A stretch of DNA of 64,000 bases from contig JABGRK010000017.1 of NCBI GenBank assembly GCA_018648325.1, forward strand, positions 186,001 to 250,000, written 5' to 3'. Positions 54,719-61,887 of the stretch are shown here, piece by piece. Position numbers and translations under genes: made by a program. The stretch's first letter is position 1. Each line of letters begins with the position of its first letter. The stretch comes from Chloroflexota bacterium (GTDB lineage: Bacteria; Chloroflexota; Dehalococcoidia; JABGRK01). The notes under the pieces are model-generated. The model saw only the letters and a list, made by a program, of their open reading frames with translations. It made no database searches and was not told where the DNA came from.

Positions 54719-55566
54719 TTGTCTTTGCTCCGTGTAGCTTTAAAGAATGTTACATCGTTTGCGCGGTACAGCCGACCATCCGGCAATACGTTTTCATAGT
54801 ATTCTACATCTGTAAATCCGTTTTGGTCAAGCTCCGTTTTGAGGTCATCCGGCGCAAAATAATGGTGCCAGAAGCGGTATATGTTGCAATTGCCTGAGTC
54901 ATCGGCGACTATGTGCTGATCCAGCATTACCTTGTTTTCCGGGTAATGGAATGTTTCTGAAAGCAGCAGGTACGGTTTGGCTCTCCAGAATCCGCCCTCT
55001 GATGCTTCCCAACTTCTGGCAAATGTTTTACCTGCAAGCGTTTTATCATTTAACACGTCGAATATAAATACGCCGGACGGCTTGAGTGCCCGACGAACGT
55101 TTGCCAGCAGTATAGCTCTTTCCTGCGGAGACAGGACTACAAAATCGCAGTAGATCATAATTGCCAGATCGAACCGGTTTTCCATGTCCAACTCAAGGTA
55201 GTTCTGGTACAGGTATGTGATATCCTGCGCCTTTTCTGCTGCATGGTTCTTGGCGTACTCGATTGAGCGTTTGGAGAAGTCCACGCCGGTTACGCTGTGG
55301 CCTTTGGACGTTAGAACCTCTGTGTAGAGGCCGGGGCCACATCCCAGATCCAGAATGCTCATACCTTCTTTATCACACTGTCTTAAAATCCAATCAACGG
55401 TTTTGTTGATGGTTGATTGTTTTCTGCTGGCCACATCTATATCCGGGTTGATGTGAGCTTCCAGCAGATACGTTGATATATGCTCATCATTCCACATGCT
55501 GGCTGTGCCTTTTGTATATATATCAGGTTTGGTTGATAGTTTTGCCAATTCTTCCAGTTTTATCAA
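54715..55566 (-). CDS. SAM-dependent methyltransferase
   Basis: A 283-residue class I methyltransferase with an N-terminal lead (MWNDEHISTYLLEAHINPDIDVASRKQ) and motif I ILDLGCGPGLYTEVLTSKGHSVTGVDFSKRSIEYA, later AIMIYCDFVVLSPQERAILLANVRRALKPSGVFIFDVLND. The C-terminal part (YRFWHHYFAPDDLKTELDQNGFTDVEYYENVLPDG) is like small-molecule methyltransferases of the DUF/Methyltransf_25 group. The substrate is unknown. It is coupled to rsgA by the 4-bp overlap, more likely by chance than by function. Confidence 0.88.
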   Translation of the reverse strand: MIKLEELAKLSTKPDIYTKGTASMWNDEHISTYLLEAHINPDIDVASRKQSTINKTVDWILRQCDKEGMSILDLGCGPGLYTEVLTSKGHSVTGVDFSKRSIEYAKNHAAEKAQDITYLYQNYLELDMENRFDLAIMIYCDFVVLSPQERAILLANVRRALKPSGVFIFDVLNDKTLAGKTFARSWEASEGGFWRAKPYLLLSETFHYPENKVMLDQHIVADDSGNCNIYRFWHHYFAPDDLKTELDQNGFTDVEYYENVLPDGRLYRANDVTFFKATRSKDK

Positions 55567-55719
55567 TGTTTCTCCTTATTCGTCTGACCATTTTATAGAA
55601 TGCGGGCGCACTCGTCAATCGTATGTTGCTTGTGAAATCGGCCCGAAATCTATACAATTGGATAAGACCTCTTTTTAATAAGGGGCCTATTTTTACGTTT
55701 AAATATGGAGGGCAAAAAA

Positions 55720-56991
55720 GTGCCGTTTGCCAAAGATGAGAAGATAAAGACCTGGACGATAGCCGATCACCATGCGCTGTATGATCGAGTAGAAACGTAT
55801 GCCAAAGGCCCCAACGCAGAACCTATTCCCAACGTTAGTGATGACAGGGACATTTTTGGGGTGATACTGGCGCGCTTGAATTGGGACGGCGCTGTTAGAC
55901 TCAGGCGATTGCTTGAGTGGCTGTTTACTCCTATAGAGATGGAGGCCTGTCATCTGCTCAGGGAGTTTGAGCTGGATAAGCAGGTTGATGGTCTGGAAAA
56001 GTGGCTGGATATACCGGTTGATCAGGTAAACGATATACTCGAGGCTTGCTTTCAGAAGGGCGTTATTTTCCCCCGCGATCGTAAGACACGGATAGGATAC
56101 CGCTTTCTGCCGCGTGGTCAGATGCAGTTCCACGATGGTTCTCAGACCAACGCATCGCTGGATATGAAATATGGTCCGCAGCTGTTTAACCTGTGGGATG
56201 ACTGGTGTTACCACGAGGACGGCGAGGAAGACTATAACAGGCAAAAGAAAAGGTTTGAGGCACCCACCAACTACCGCAACAGACGGGTGCTGCCCGCCTT
56301 CGATGCAATTTTGGCAAGTCCGGATGTAGATCAGCTACAGCCGTGGGAAGATGGCCGTGAAATAATCAACAAGCACTATCGATGGGCTATCTCACCGTGT
56401 TCATGCCGTCGTCGTGTATCCGGTGGTGGTATGATCTGCAAGCGCACAAAGAGCCAGGTATGTCTCAACTTCGATATCGCTGCTGAGACAGTGATCCTGC
56501 GGCACGGGCGTGAAGTATCAAAAGATCAGGCGCTTGAGGCCATGCGCCAGGCTCACCGCGACGGGCTTGTCGGTTCCATGGATCACTGGCAGACGACTGA
56601 CTTCTTTTTGATGTGCTTCTGCTGCGATTGCTGTTGTCATCATTGGGCACCGCATATAAGCCAGTGGGGCGAGTACAGCCCGGAGTGGCGCTGGAAGCAG
56701 AGCCGCTGGAACGTATCGATAGATCAGGGCAAATGTATTGCCTGCAAACATCCGTCGGGCGAGTCCAGATGTGTTGCTGTTTGCCAGTTTAAGGCGACCG
56801 AGATGCGCGAAGTAGAAGGTAAGAGCAAAGCGTTTGTGGATACCGATAAATGCTTTGGATGCTTAAGCTGTGCGGTGATATGTCCGGCCAAGGCCATTAC
56901 GGCGCACTGCGTACGGCCAGTGGAGTGGGTACCATCCGCACCGCAACGTGAACGCCGCAAGCGCCCTGAGGGTAAGCTGGATGCCGCTTAA
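55720..56991 (+). CDS. Cysteine-rich 4Fe-4S ferredoxin-type protein
   Basis: About 423 residues. The N-terminal half is helical and winged-helix-like (DGAVRLRRLLEWLFTPIEMEACHLLREFEL). The middle carries SPCSCRRRVSGGG and CFCCDCCCHH, a dense cysteine block. The C-terminal ferredoxin domain has CIACKHPSGESRCVAVC and CFGCLSCAVICPAKA for two 4Fe-4S clusters. I choose GTG 55720, because GGAGGG lies exactly 7 nt upstream, inside the track's start ATG 55705. Similar proteins accompany dehydrogenases and OYE-type reductases as electron carriers, but I do not recognise a named function. The nitroreductase follows. Confidence 0.75.
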   Translation: MPFAKDEKIKTWTIADHHALYDRVETYAKGPNAEPIPNVSDDRDIFGVILARLNWDGAVRLRRLLEWLFTPIEMEACHLLREFELDKQVDGLEKWLDIPVDQVNDILEACFQKGVIFPRDRKTRIGYRFLPRGQMQFHDGSQTNASLDMKYGPQLFNLWDDWCYHEDGEEDYNRQKKRFEAPTNYRNRRVLPAFDAILASPDVDQLQPWEDGREIINKHYRWAISPCSCRRRVSGGGMICKRTKSQVCLNFDIAAETVILRHGREVSKDQALEAMRQAHRDGLVGSMDHWQTTDFFLMCFCCDCCCHHWAPHISQWGEYSPEWRWKQSRWNVSIDQGKCIACKHPSGESRCVAVCQFKATEMREVEGKSKAFVDTDKCFGCLSCAVICPAKAITAHCVRPVEWVPSAPQRERRKRPEGKLDAA

Positions 56992-57060
56992 GTAATTCAC
57001 CTTGACTATTGTCACGCGGCCTTATACCATATGCAAACACCTTATTTTAGGAGAAGGCAT

Positions 57061-57630
57061 ATGGATTATAATGAATTGCTTGAGATGATAAAGAGTCGGC
57101 GAAGTATTCGCCGCTTCAAACCGGACCCCATTCCTGACGATATCGTAGATAAGATACTTGAGACAGCGCGCTGGGCGCCGTCGTGCGGGAACTCGCAGCC
57201 GTGGGAGCTAATCGCTGTTAAAAAGCAGACTGTACGAGATGAAGTCGTGCGAATGCTTGATGACGATTACAGGGCTAAGGATAAGGAGCCGCCCGCCGGA
57301 CCGGCACAGGCGCAACTGCTAATACTTATCTGCTACAATCCCGAGAATAAACCTCCGGCATGGCTGGGCCGTTTGGTCGATTCCATGTTCTACTCCAGTC
57401 TGGGCAACGCCGCTTTATTTATGTCTATGGCAGTAACTTCACTGGGATTAGGATCGCAGTGGGTATCTCATATCGCCGATCCGTCTATTGAGGGAAATAT
57501 CAAGGAACTGCTGGGCATTCCGGCCGCGTGGGAGATATTTGATATGCTGGCCGTAGGCTACCCGGATGTGGCGCCCAAACCCCGTGCGATGAGAAGCTTT
57601 GATGAAGTTGTGCACTACGATTTCTACTAG
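57061..57630 (+). CDS. Nitroreductase-family FMN protein
   Basis: A 189-residue NfsA/NfsB-like protein. FMN-binding motifs are IKSRRSIRRFKPDPIPDD, ARWAPSCGNSQPWELIAV, SLGNAALFMSMAVTSLGLGSQWVSH and LAVGYPD. It uses NAD(P)H to reduce nitro-, quinone- or enoate-like substrates. I start at ATG 57061, directly after SD GGAGAAGG, and drop the track's 10-residue leader. It lies 69 nt after the ferredoxin-type gene, which may be its electron donor. Confidence 0.9.
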   Translation: MDYNELLEMIKSRRSIRRFKPDPIPDDIVDKILETARWAPSCGNSQPWELIAVKKQTVRDEVVRMLDDDYRAKDKEPPAGPAQAQLLILICYNPENKPPAWLGRLVDSMFYSSLGNAALFMSMAVTSLGLGSQWVSHIADPSIEGNIKELLGIPAAWEIFDMLAVGYPDVAPKPRAMRSFDEVVHYDFY

Positions 57631-57668
57631 GTTCTGATTCCAATCACGCTTTAAAAAAGGAGTATTGA

Positions 57669-59768
57669 TTGTATAGCATTGATCGGGGTCAAGCTAGTAT
57701 TTATCCGGCAGGTCCTGTTGAGGCCGGCTCGTTTGTTACTGTTGTTTACACGTATACGGCAGGCCATCCCATTGACGATGGTGGACGCATAAAAATTGTT
57801 TTTCGGCAGGTGGGTGATTTTGGCATACCGCAATTTGCCGATTCTGCAAAACCCAACTATTACACTATCAGCACTACAGGCGATTGCACTGTCGAAGCAT
57901 CATGGGATCCCAGGGGGCATGCGCGTCCTTGGGTGCCCGCTCTGGTTATCAGGGTAACAAAGGGCTTTTTGGATAGGGGCGAAAGCATCAAGATAGTCTT
58001 TGGCGATCGAAGTGGTGGATCTGATGGCTGGCGCATGCAGACCTTTTGCGAGGAAAGTTTTGAGTTGCGGACGCTTGTTGATCCCATAGCCAAGTCCGAC
58101 TTTAAGGATATTCAGGAGTCTCCTACGCTTAAGGTTATATCCGGTAAGCCCGTACATGCAGTATGCATTGCTCCATCTGAAGTTGGCGTTAGTCAAGCTT
58201 TTAACTATTATCTGAAGCTTGAGGACAGGTGGGGCAATCCCACGGGGCAACCTGTTAGCATTTCTCATCCTGGTTTTTCATCGTCAGGACTACAGTCGAT
58301 AGTTACTGAGGATAAGGAAACGGGTCTGTTGGCCCGCAGCAACCCAATCGACATTGTATTAAGTACAGACAAACTGCATCCCTACTGGGCCGATTTTCAC
58401 GGACAGTCTGAGGAGACGGTTGGCACAAACACCATCGATGATTACTTTGCTTTTGCGCGTGACTACGCGCTCTTGGACATTTGTGGGCATCAGGGCAATG
58501 ATTTTGAGGTGAGCGACGATTTTTGGCAGACAATCAATGATACGACCAAGCGGTTTTATCAGAATGATAAATTTGTTACTTTCCCCGGATACGAATGGAG
58601 CGGGAATACGCCGATGGGTGGCGACCGCAACGTATATTTTGTATCCGAAGGTGGGCGTATAAGCAGAAGCAGTTCGGAATCGCTTGCGGATAGTAAATCG
58701 CGTGATGATGACCGCCCGACGGCGACTGATCTGTTTGATAATCTAAAAGGTCAATCTGTAAAATCATTTGCTTTTGCGCATGTGGGTGGGCGCTATGCCG
58801 ACATTACCATGCATGATGAGGATATTGAGGTGGCTGTTGAGGTGCATTCGGCGTGGGGTACGTTTGAATGGCTGGTGGCTGATGCGCTGAAAATGGGTTA
58901 CCGCATTGGCATTTGTGCCAATTCCGACGGGCATAAAGGACGCCCTGGTGCATCATATCCCGGTGCTCGGACGTTCGGCTCCTTGGGTGGATTGACATGT
59001 GTTCTGGCCCAAAGTCTTGATCGGCAGAGCGTTTACGAGGCCATGAAGTCGCGGCATTTTTATGCCACTACCGGCAATCGCGCTCTGATCGACTTGGTGT
59101 TGGTTGCCGCTGATGGGCATGTTGCCATGATGGGGGATGTAATACAAATCGACAGTGGTGTGCCAACTCTCAAAGTTGCGGTGGCGGGTACGGGTCCGAT
59201 TGAGAGTGTCCAGGTTCGCAATGGGTCGAATGTTGTTAAAACCATGCGGCCTTACGATTTGAGTGGGCTTGGCAGACGTATCAAGATAGTCTGGGCGGGT
59301 GCCGAGGTGAAGGGCCGGGCACGCGTTGTGAACTGGGACGGGCGTTTACAGCTTACGGGCAACAGCATTGTTTCTGCCAGCTCCGTTAATTTCTGGAACG
59401 ATGACCTGCGGCCGGTGATTTGTGGTGAGGATCGGCTTGAGTGGAAATCGAGCACTACGGGTGGGATTGCCGGCGTTATTGTTGAACTGGCACGTTCTGA
59501 TACAGGGTCGGTTCGCATTGAGACGGCGCAGCGCACGGTTGAGCTGGACATAGCCTCTATAGGACTCGATCCGACGACTTATGATTGTGGAGGCGTTGAA
59601 AAAAGGCTCGAGGTGTATCATTTACCCGACGAGCCGTGCGCTAGCAGTTTTGCCTTTGATCTGCCTCTTACTGATTTATACGCGGGCGATAATCCCATCT
59701 ACATTCGCACGTCGCAGGAGGACGGGCACATGGCCTGGACCAGCCCGGCTTACGTGGTTAGATCGTAA
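57669..59768 (+). CDS. DUF3604 / PHP-like family protein
   Basis: A 699-residue protein. The N-terminal 230 residues are beta-rich. A domain resembling a PHP-type metal phosphoesterase follows: LHPYWADFHGQSEETVGTN, YALLDICGHQGNDF, FPGYEWSG, AFAHVGGRY, EVHSAWGTFEW, GICANSDGHKGR and ARTFGSLGGL; these His/Asp positions would bind metals. The C-terminal 200 residues are beta-sandwich-like. No signal peptide is seen. DUF3604 proteins are uncharacterised, often called PHP-domain or hypothetical. The start is TTG 57669, supported by AAAAGGAG. Possible substrates are unknown. Confidence 0.82.
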   Translation: MYSIDRGQASIYPAGPVEAGSFVTVVYTYTAGHPIDDGGRIKIVFRQVGDFGIPQFADSAKPNYYTISTTGDCTVEASWDPRGHARPWVPALVIRVTKGFLDRGESIKIVFGDRSGGSDGWRMQTFCEESFELRTLVDPIAKSDFKDIQESPTLKVISGKPVHAVCIAPSEVGVSQAFNYYLKLEDRWGNPTGQPVSISHPGFSSSGLQSIVTEDKETGLLARSNPIDIVLSTDKLHPYWADFHGQSEETVGTNTIDDYFAFARDYALLDICGHQGNDFEVSDDFWQTINDTTKRFYQNDKFVTFPGYEWSGNTPMGGDRNVYFVSEGGRISRSSSESLADSKSRDDDRPTATDLFDNLKGQSVKSFAFAHVGGRYADITMHDEDIEVAVEVHSAWGTFEWLVADALKMGYRIGICANSDGHKGRPGASYPGARTFGSLGGLTCVLAQSLDRQSVYEAMKSRHFYATTGNRALIDLVLVAADGHVAMMGDVIQIDSGVPTLKVAVAGTGPIESVQVRNGSNVVKTMRPYDLSGLGRRIKIVWAGAEVKGRARVVNWDGRLQLTGNSIVSASSVNFWNDDLRPVICGEDRLEWKSSTTGGIAGVIVELARSDTGSVRIETAQRTVELDIASIGLDPTTYDCGGVEKRLEVYHLPDEPCASSFAFDLPLTDLYAGDNPIYIRTSQEDGHMAWTSPAYVVRS

Positions 59769-59782
59769 TTGCTTTGGGATGG

Positions 59783-59974
59783 CTATTTCTTTTTGAGCCT
59801 TAATAACTTCAGTAACTTTGTCAGTATTGACTCTCCCTCATCATCTACTGCATATCCACATTCCTGGTTAATGCATATGTGACGCCCCGCTGCACTATCA
59901 TGATAGAATCCCGGTTCCCCACATTCAGGACAAATCTCTTGTCCCAATGAGCCATCATGTAAATCTCTGCTCAT
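59783..59974 (-). CDS. Small zinc-ribbon protein
   Basis: A 63-residue protein with two cysteine pairs, ICPECGEPGFYHDSAAG and HICINQECGYAVDDEGE, like a transcription-factor-type zinc ribbon, and a basic, amphipathic tail (LTKLLKLLRLKKK). It is the last of four tiny genes in one minus-strand series (60527 to 59783), all rich in Cys or His. It lies 29 nt after the first DUF1059 gene. SD GGGGG lies upstream of the start. The function is unknown; RNA/DNA binding or metal storage are possible. Confidence 0.65.
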   Translation of the reverse strand: MSRDLHDGSLGQEICPECGEPGFYHDSAAGRHICINQECGYAVDDEGESILTKLLKLLRLKKK

Positions 59975-60003
59975 TTTTAACCCCCTAATATTTGTACTCG
60001 GTT

Positions 60004-60195
60004 TTACTCTTTTTTCTTATACTCTGAAATGCCTTCTTTGTTGTGATTCCATATACTGTGGTATTCGTTGGTATGCGCCTGAACTTTTTGCTTGAGCTGG
60101 TGGTCATCATCTGCATCGCAATGCCAATCGCAATCGAACCCCTCATCCCTGCAATCATAAGCACATTTTTTGCCTTCTTCTTTGCCTTCTATCAT
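60004..60195 (-). CDS. DUF1059 family small protein (copy 1)
   Basis: A 63-residue protein of the DUF1059 family: KKCAYDCRDEGFDCDWHCDADDDHQLKQKVQAHTNEYH. The family's small metal-binding pattern is C-R-D-x-G-x-DCDW and a later H-x3-YH. Copy 2 at 60366 shares YDCRDEGF, CDW and KVQAH. The gene is AT-rich. It lies 24 nt downstream of the desulforedoxin-like gene and 29 nt upstream of the zinc-ribbon gene. Confidence 0.82.
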   Translation of the reverse strand: MIEGKEEGKKCAYDCRDEGFDCDWHCDADDDHQLKQKVQAHTNEYHSIWNHNKEGISEYKKKE

Positions 60196-60219
60196 GGCTG
60201 GTTTTTCCCTTCTATAAAC

Positions 60220-60348
60220 TTACTTTGGCTCTACTTTCTTCATCTTACGTCCGCAACAGATACGTGGTCCCTCGCAGTTCTTGGATATTACCACGATATG
60301 CCCACAATTACTACACTGATATTTCTCGCCCGCTTTCAATGTATTCAT
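60220..60348 (-). CDS. Desulforedoxin-like tiny iron protein
   Basis: Absent from the ORF track (42 residues). MNTLKAGEKYQCSNCGHIVV...ICCGRKMKKVEPK carries the desulforedoxin signature: a CxxC pair and a CC pair spaced by about 15, which bind one iron. The same module is the N-terminal domain of class I superoxide reductases (desulfoferrodoxin); no reductase domain follows. It lies 17 nt after the DUF1059 copy 2 stop. A likely role is electron transfer to superoxide or peroxide reductases, inferred only. Confidence 0.8.
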   Translation of the reverse strand: MNTLKAGEKYQCSNCGHIVVISKNCEGPRICCGRKMKKVEPK

Positions 60349-60365
60349 TGACGGTTTTCGAAAAG

Positions 60366-60527
60366 TTATTTTCCACATTTGTCGGCTGCATTTCCTTGAG
60401 AGTGGTACTCCTTGATATGTGCCTGGACTTTTGCATTTAACTGGCTCTCGTTATCATCAGCGTATTGCCAGTCGCAATTGAATCCTTCATCTCTGCAATC
60501 GTACGTAAACTTTTTGCCTTCTGCCAT
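60366..60527 (-). CDS. DUF1059 family small protein (copy 2)
   Basis: Absent from the ORF track (53 residues). MAEGKKFTYDCRDEGFNCDWQYADDNESQLNAKVQAHIKEYHSQGNAADKCGK has the full DUF1059 pattern. SD AGGAGGA lies 6 nt before the ATG. It is the first gene of the four-gene series and has the CRP/FNR-type promoter directly upstream. Copy 1 is two genes further on, so the duplication flanks the desulforedoxin gene. Confidence 0.82.
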   Translation of the reverse strand: MAEGKKFTYDCRDEGFNCDWQYADDNESQLNAKVQAHIKEYHSQGNAADKCGK

Positions 60528-60558
60528 AATGCTATCCTCCTAATGAAATAGATGTCTT

Positions 60559-60601
60559 AATATATAAAAACCGGGAAAAGGTGTATGTGATTTATATCAC
60601 T
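60559..60601 (-). promoter_or_regulatory. CRP/FNR-type site and promoter of the tiny-Cys operon
   Basis: TGTGATTTATATCACT (60586-60601) is a TGTGA-N6-TCAC(t) site, centred at 60593.5. On the minus strand TATATT (60564-60559) is the -10, giving a start near 60552. The site is then at about -41.5, the class II activation position for CRP/FNR proteins; no good -35 is present, as expected. It could be cAMP-, oxygen-, NO- or redox-responsive; no CRP/FNR gene lies in the window. Confidence 0.7.
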
Positions 60602-60627
60602 TTGCCGCACATCAGATTGAAAAAGCA

Positions 60628-60656
60628 TTGACCTCATATGTTGTAGCTCATACAAT
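60628..60656 (+). promoter_or_regulatory. Promoter for the small zinc-ribbon gene (leaderless type)
   Basis: TTGACC (60628-60633), a 17-nt spacer and TACAAT (60651-60656). The ATG at 60663 falls at the predicted +1, and no SD is present, so a leaderless message is likely. The CRP/FNR site is centred near -70 relative to it. Confidence 0.6.
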
Positions 60657-60662
60657 ACAGCT

Positions 60663-60785
60663 ATGAGTCAGCTTATAGAACTACCTCATCTATCTTGCAC
60701 GAGATGCGCTCATATCTGGATACCCCGAATACAGCGATTACCCAAACAATGCCCCAATTGCCGCTCCCCATATTGGATAAACTGA
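60663..60785 (+). CDS. Tiny zinc-ribbon protein
   Basis: Absent from the ORF track: 40 residues, MSQLIELPHLSCTRCAHIWIPR...KQCPNCRSPYWIN. The CxxC pairs CTRC and CPNC, with WIPR and a final SPYW, are typical of short zinc-ribbon regulators found with DNA-binding and toxin-like genes. It is divergent from the tiny-Cys operon and shares its control region. It is followed 19 nt later by the 108-residue unknown gene. Confidence 0.7.
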   Translation: MSQLIELPHLSCTRCAHIWIPRIQRLPKQCPNCRSPYWIN

Positions 60786-60804
60786 AGTGGAAGGGAATTA
60801 AGAC

Positions 60805-61131
60805 ATGACGGACATGGAGAAAAATGAAACTGTAAATCCTGTTGCAGCATTTAAGATGCACCTGAAAGTGCACTTATCCTCCGGCGGAACTAATGACCAT
60901 ATTGTTGATGTGCCAACAGAAAGAGAGGTAGGCAAGGCTACCGTTATACACTATTTCAATCTAATAAAAAAAGTAGTGAATGGTAAAGGGAAGCAATTCT
61001 ATTTACCAAATCCAAACATTTTTTATAACCCAACTTATATAGTTTTTATCCAGGTAGAACTAATAGGGCCGGATGAATGGCAGGAACTTATCGATCAATC
61101 ATTGAAAGGGCCTGTAGGATTTAGACACTAG
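60805..61131 (+). CDS. Unknown 108-residue protein
   Basis: A soluble protein, MTDMEKNETVNPVAAFKMHLKVHLSSGGTNDHIVDVP..., ending QELIDQSLKGPVGFRH. It has alternating beta/alpha predicted content (TYIVFIQVELIGPDEW), no cysteine, no signal and no family I recognise. SD GGAAGGG precedes the ATG. AT-rich codon use matches the neighbouring small genes, so it probably belongs to the same accessory island. Confidence 0.55.
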   Translation: MTDMEKNETVNPVAAFKMHLKVHLSSGGTNDHIVDVPTEREVGKATVIHYFNLIKKVVNGKGKQFYLPNPNIFYNPTYIVFIQVELIGPDEWQELIDQSLKGPVGFRH

Positions 61132-61261
61132 AATAGTGTATAGCTTGGTGGATGTTAGTCTCAGCTGGTTCTTATCTACTCATTTTAGACTGTTTAATAG
61201 TACTGACAACTTTAGCCCTGAGAAAAGCAATTGTCAAACTCCCCCAAATTTCTCTGTAGTA

Positions 61262-61360
61262 TACGCTCTTGCGATGAGTGGCGCAAACTAAAAAGTATTC
61301 GAAAATGAAGGGTAACCGTGGAGCTAAAGTATCAACACCTAGCACTTTTAGGTGATTTTT
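61262..61360 (+). ncRNA. Candidate structured RNA with terminator upstream of the XRE gene
   Basis: The 327-bp gap 61132-61458 contains a folded-looking segment. TTGCG-ATGAGTGG-CGCAA is a perfect 5-bp hairpin (61269-61286). Then come GGGTAACCG (about 61309) and GGAGCTAAAG. It ends in an intrinsic terminator, CACCTA-GCACTTT-TAGGTG (61336-61354) followed by TTTTT. The XRE promoter lies downstream of that terminator, so any RNA here is separate. It shares short blocks with c-di-GMP-I aptamers (GCGCAAA, GGGTAACCG), but the spacing does not fit. The identity is unknown. Bases 61132-61260 hold nothing I can name. Confidence 0.35.
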
Positions 61361-61363
61361 GTA

Positions 61364-61391
61364 TTGCCAACCTAGTCGTTGCTAGTATAAT
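61364..61391 (+). promoter_or_regulatory. Promoter of the XRE/two-CW regulator gene
   Basis: TTGCCA (61364-61369), a 16-nt spacer and TATAAT (61386-61391). The predicted start near 61398 leaves a leader of about 60 nt. Confidence 0.55.
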
Positions 61392-61458
61392 GTTGTAGAA
61401 ATAGCAATATTAGTAACATCATTTAATAAATAAACAAATATTAGGGGCAGGTCAGTCA

Positions 61459-61878
61459 ATGGAAGGCAAGGAACTTGGTAAAATACGCAGCTTTTTGGGT
61501 AAGACTCAGGCCCAATTAGCGCAATTATTAGGGGTTTCTTCCAAAGCTGTGCAGAGTTATGAACAGGGGTGGAGGACAGTTCCACCTATGATTGAACGGC
61601 AAATGCTGCTATTTCTGGAAACTAAGAGGTTATCTGGTACAAATGTACAACCCTGTTGGGAGATTAAAAATTGTTCGGATGAATGGAAAGCCCCTTGTAT
61701 TGTTTGGAAGTTAAAAATCAGGCGTTTTTGCTGGTTTATGATCGGCACGTATTGCCAGGGCCAACTGCAGAAGATCTGGGGCAATAAGATAAAAATATGT
61801 CGTGATTGTGAAGTATATAAATTGGTATTTTCGGTTGACCCAACATTAAGCTCTGATTCTACAGATTATAGAATTTAG
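61459..61878 (+). CDS. XRE-type regulator with two-CW cysteine domain
   Basis: A 139-residue protein. The N-terminal helix-turn-helix (residues 5-50: LGKIRSFLGKTQAQLAQLLGVSSKAVQSYEQGWR) is Cro/CI-like. The C-terminal 70 residues have the two-CW pattern PCWEIKNC...APC...FCWFMIGTYC...CRDCEVYK, a cysteine-rich module that may bind a metal or sense redox state. The combination suggests a redox- or metal-responsive repressor/activator, inferred. The ATG follows GGGGCAGG at about 10 nt. It is next to the tiny-Cys gene set, which it could regulate. Confidence 0.8.
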   Translation: MEGKELGKIRSFLGKTQAQLAQLLGVSSKAVQSYEQGWRTVPPMIERQMLLFLETKRLSGTNVQPCWEIKNCSDEWKAPCIVWKLKIRRFCWFMIGTYCQGQLQKIWGNKIKICRDCEVYKLVFSVDPTLSSDSTDYRI

Positions 61879-61887
61879 CACTTTCTT

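Noticed and set aside
61262-61330. Second c-di-GMP-I riboswitch
   Set aside because: GCGCAAA and GGGTAACCG blocks occur, but the GGCAAACC block, GNRA-capped stem and spacing do not fit; kept only as an unknown RNA.
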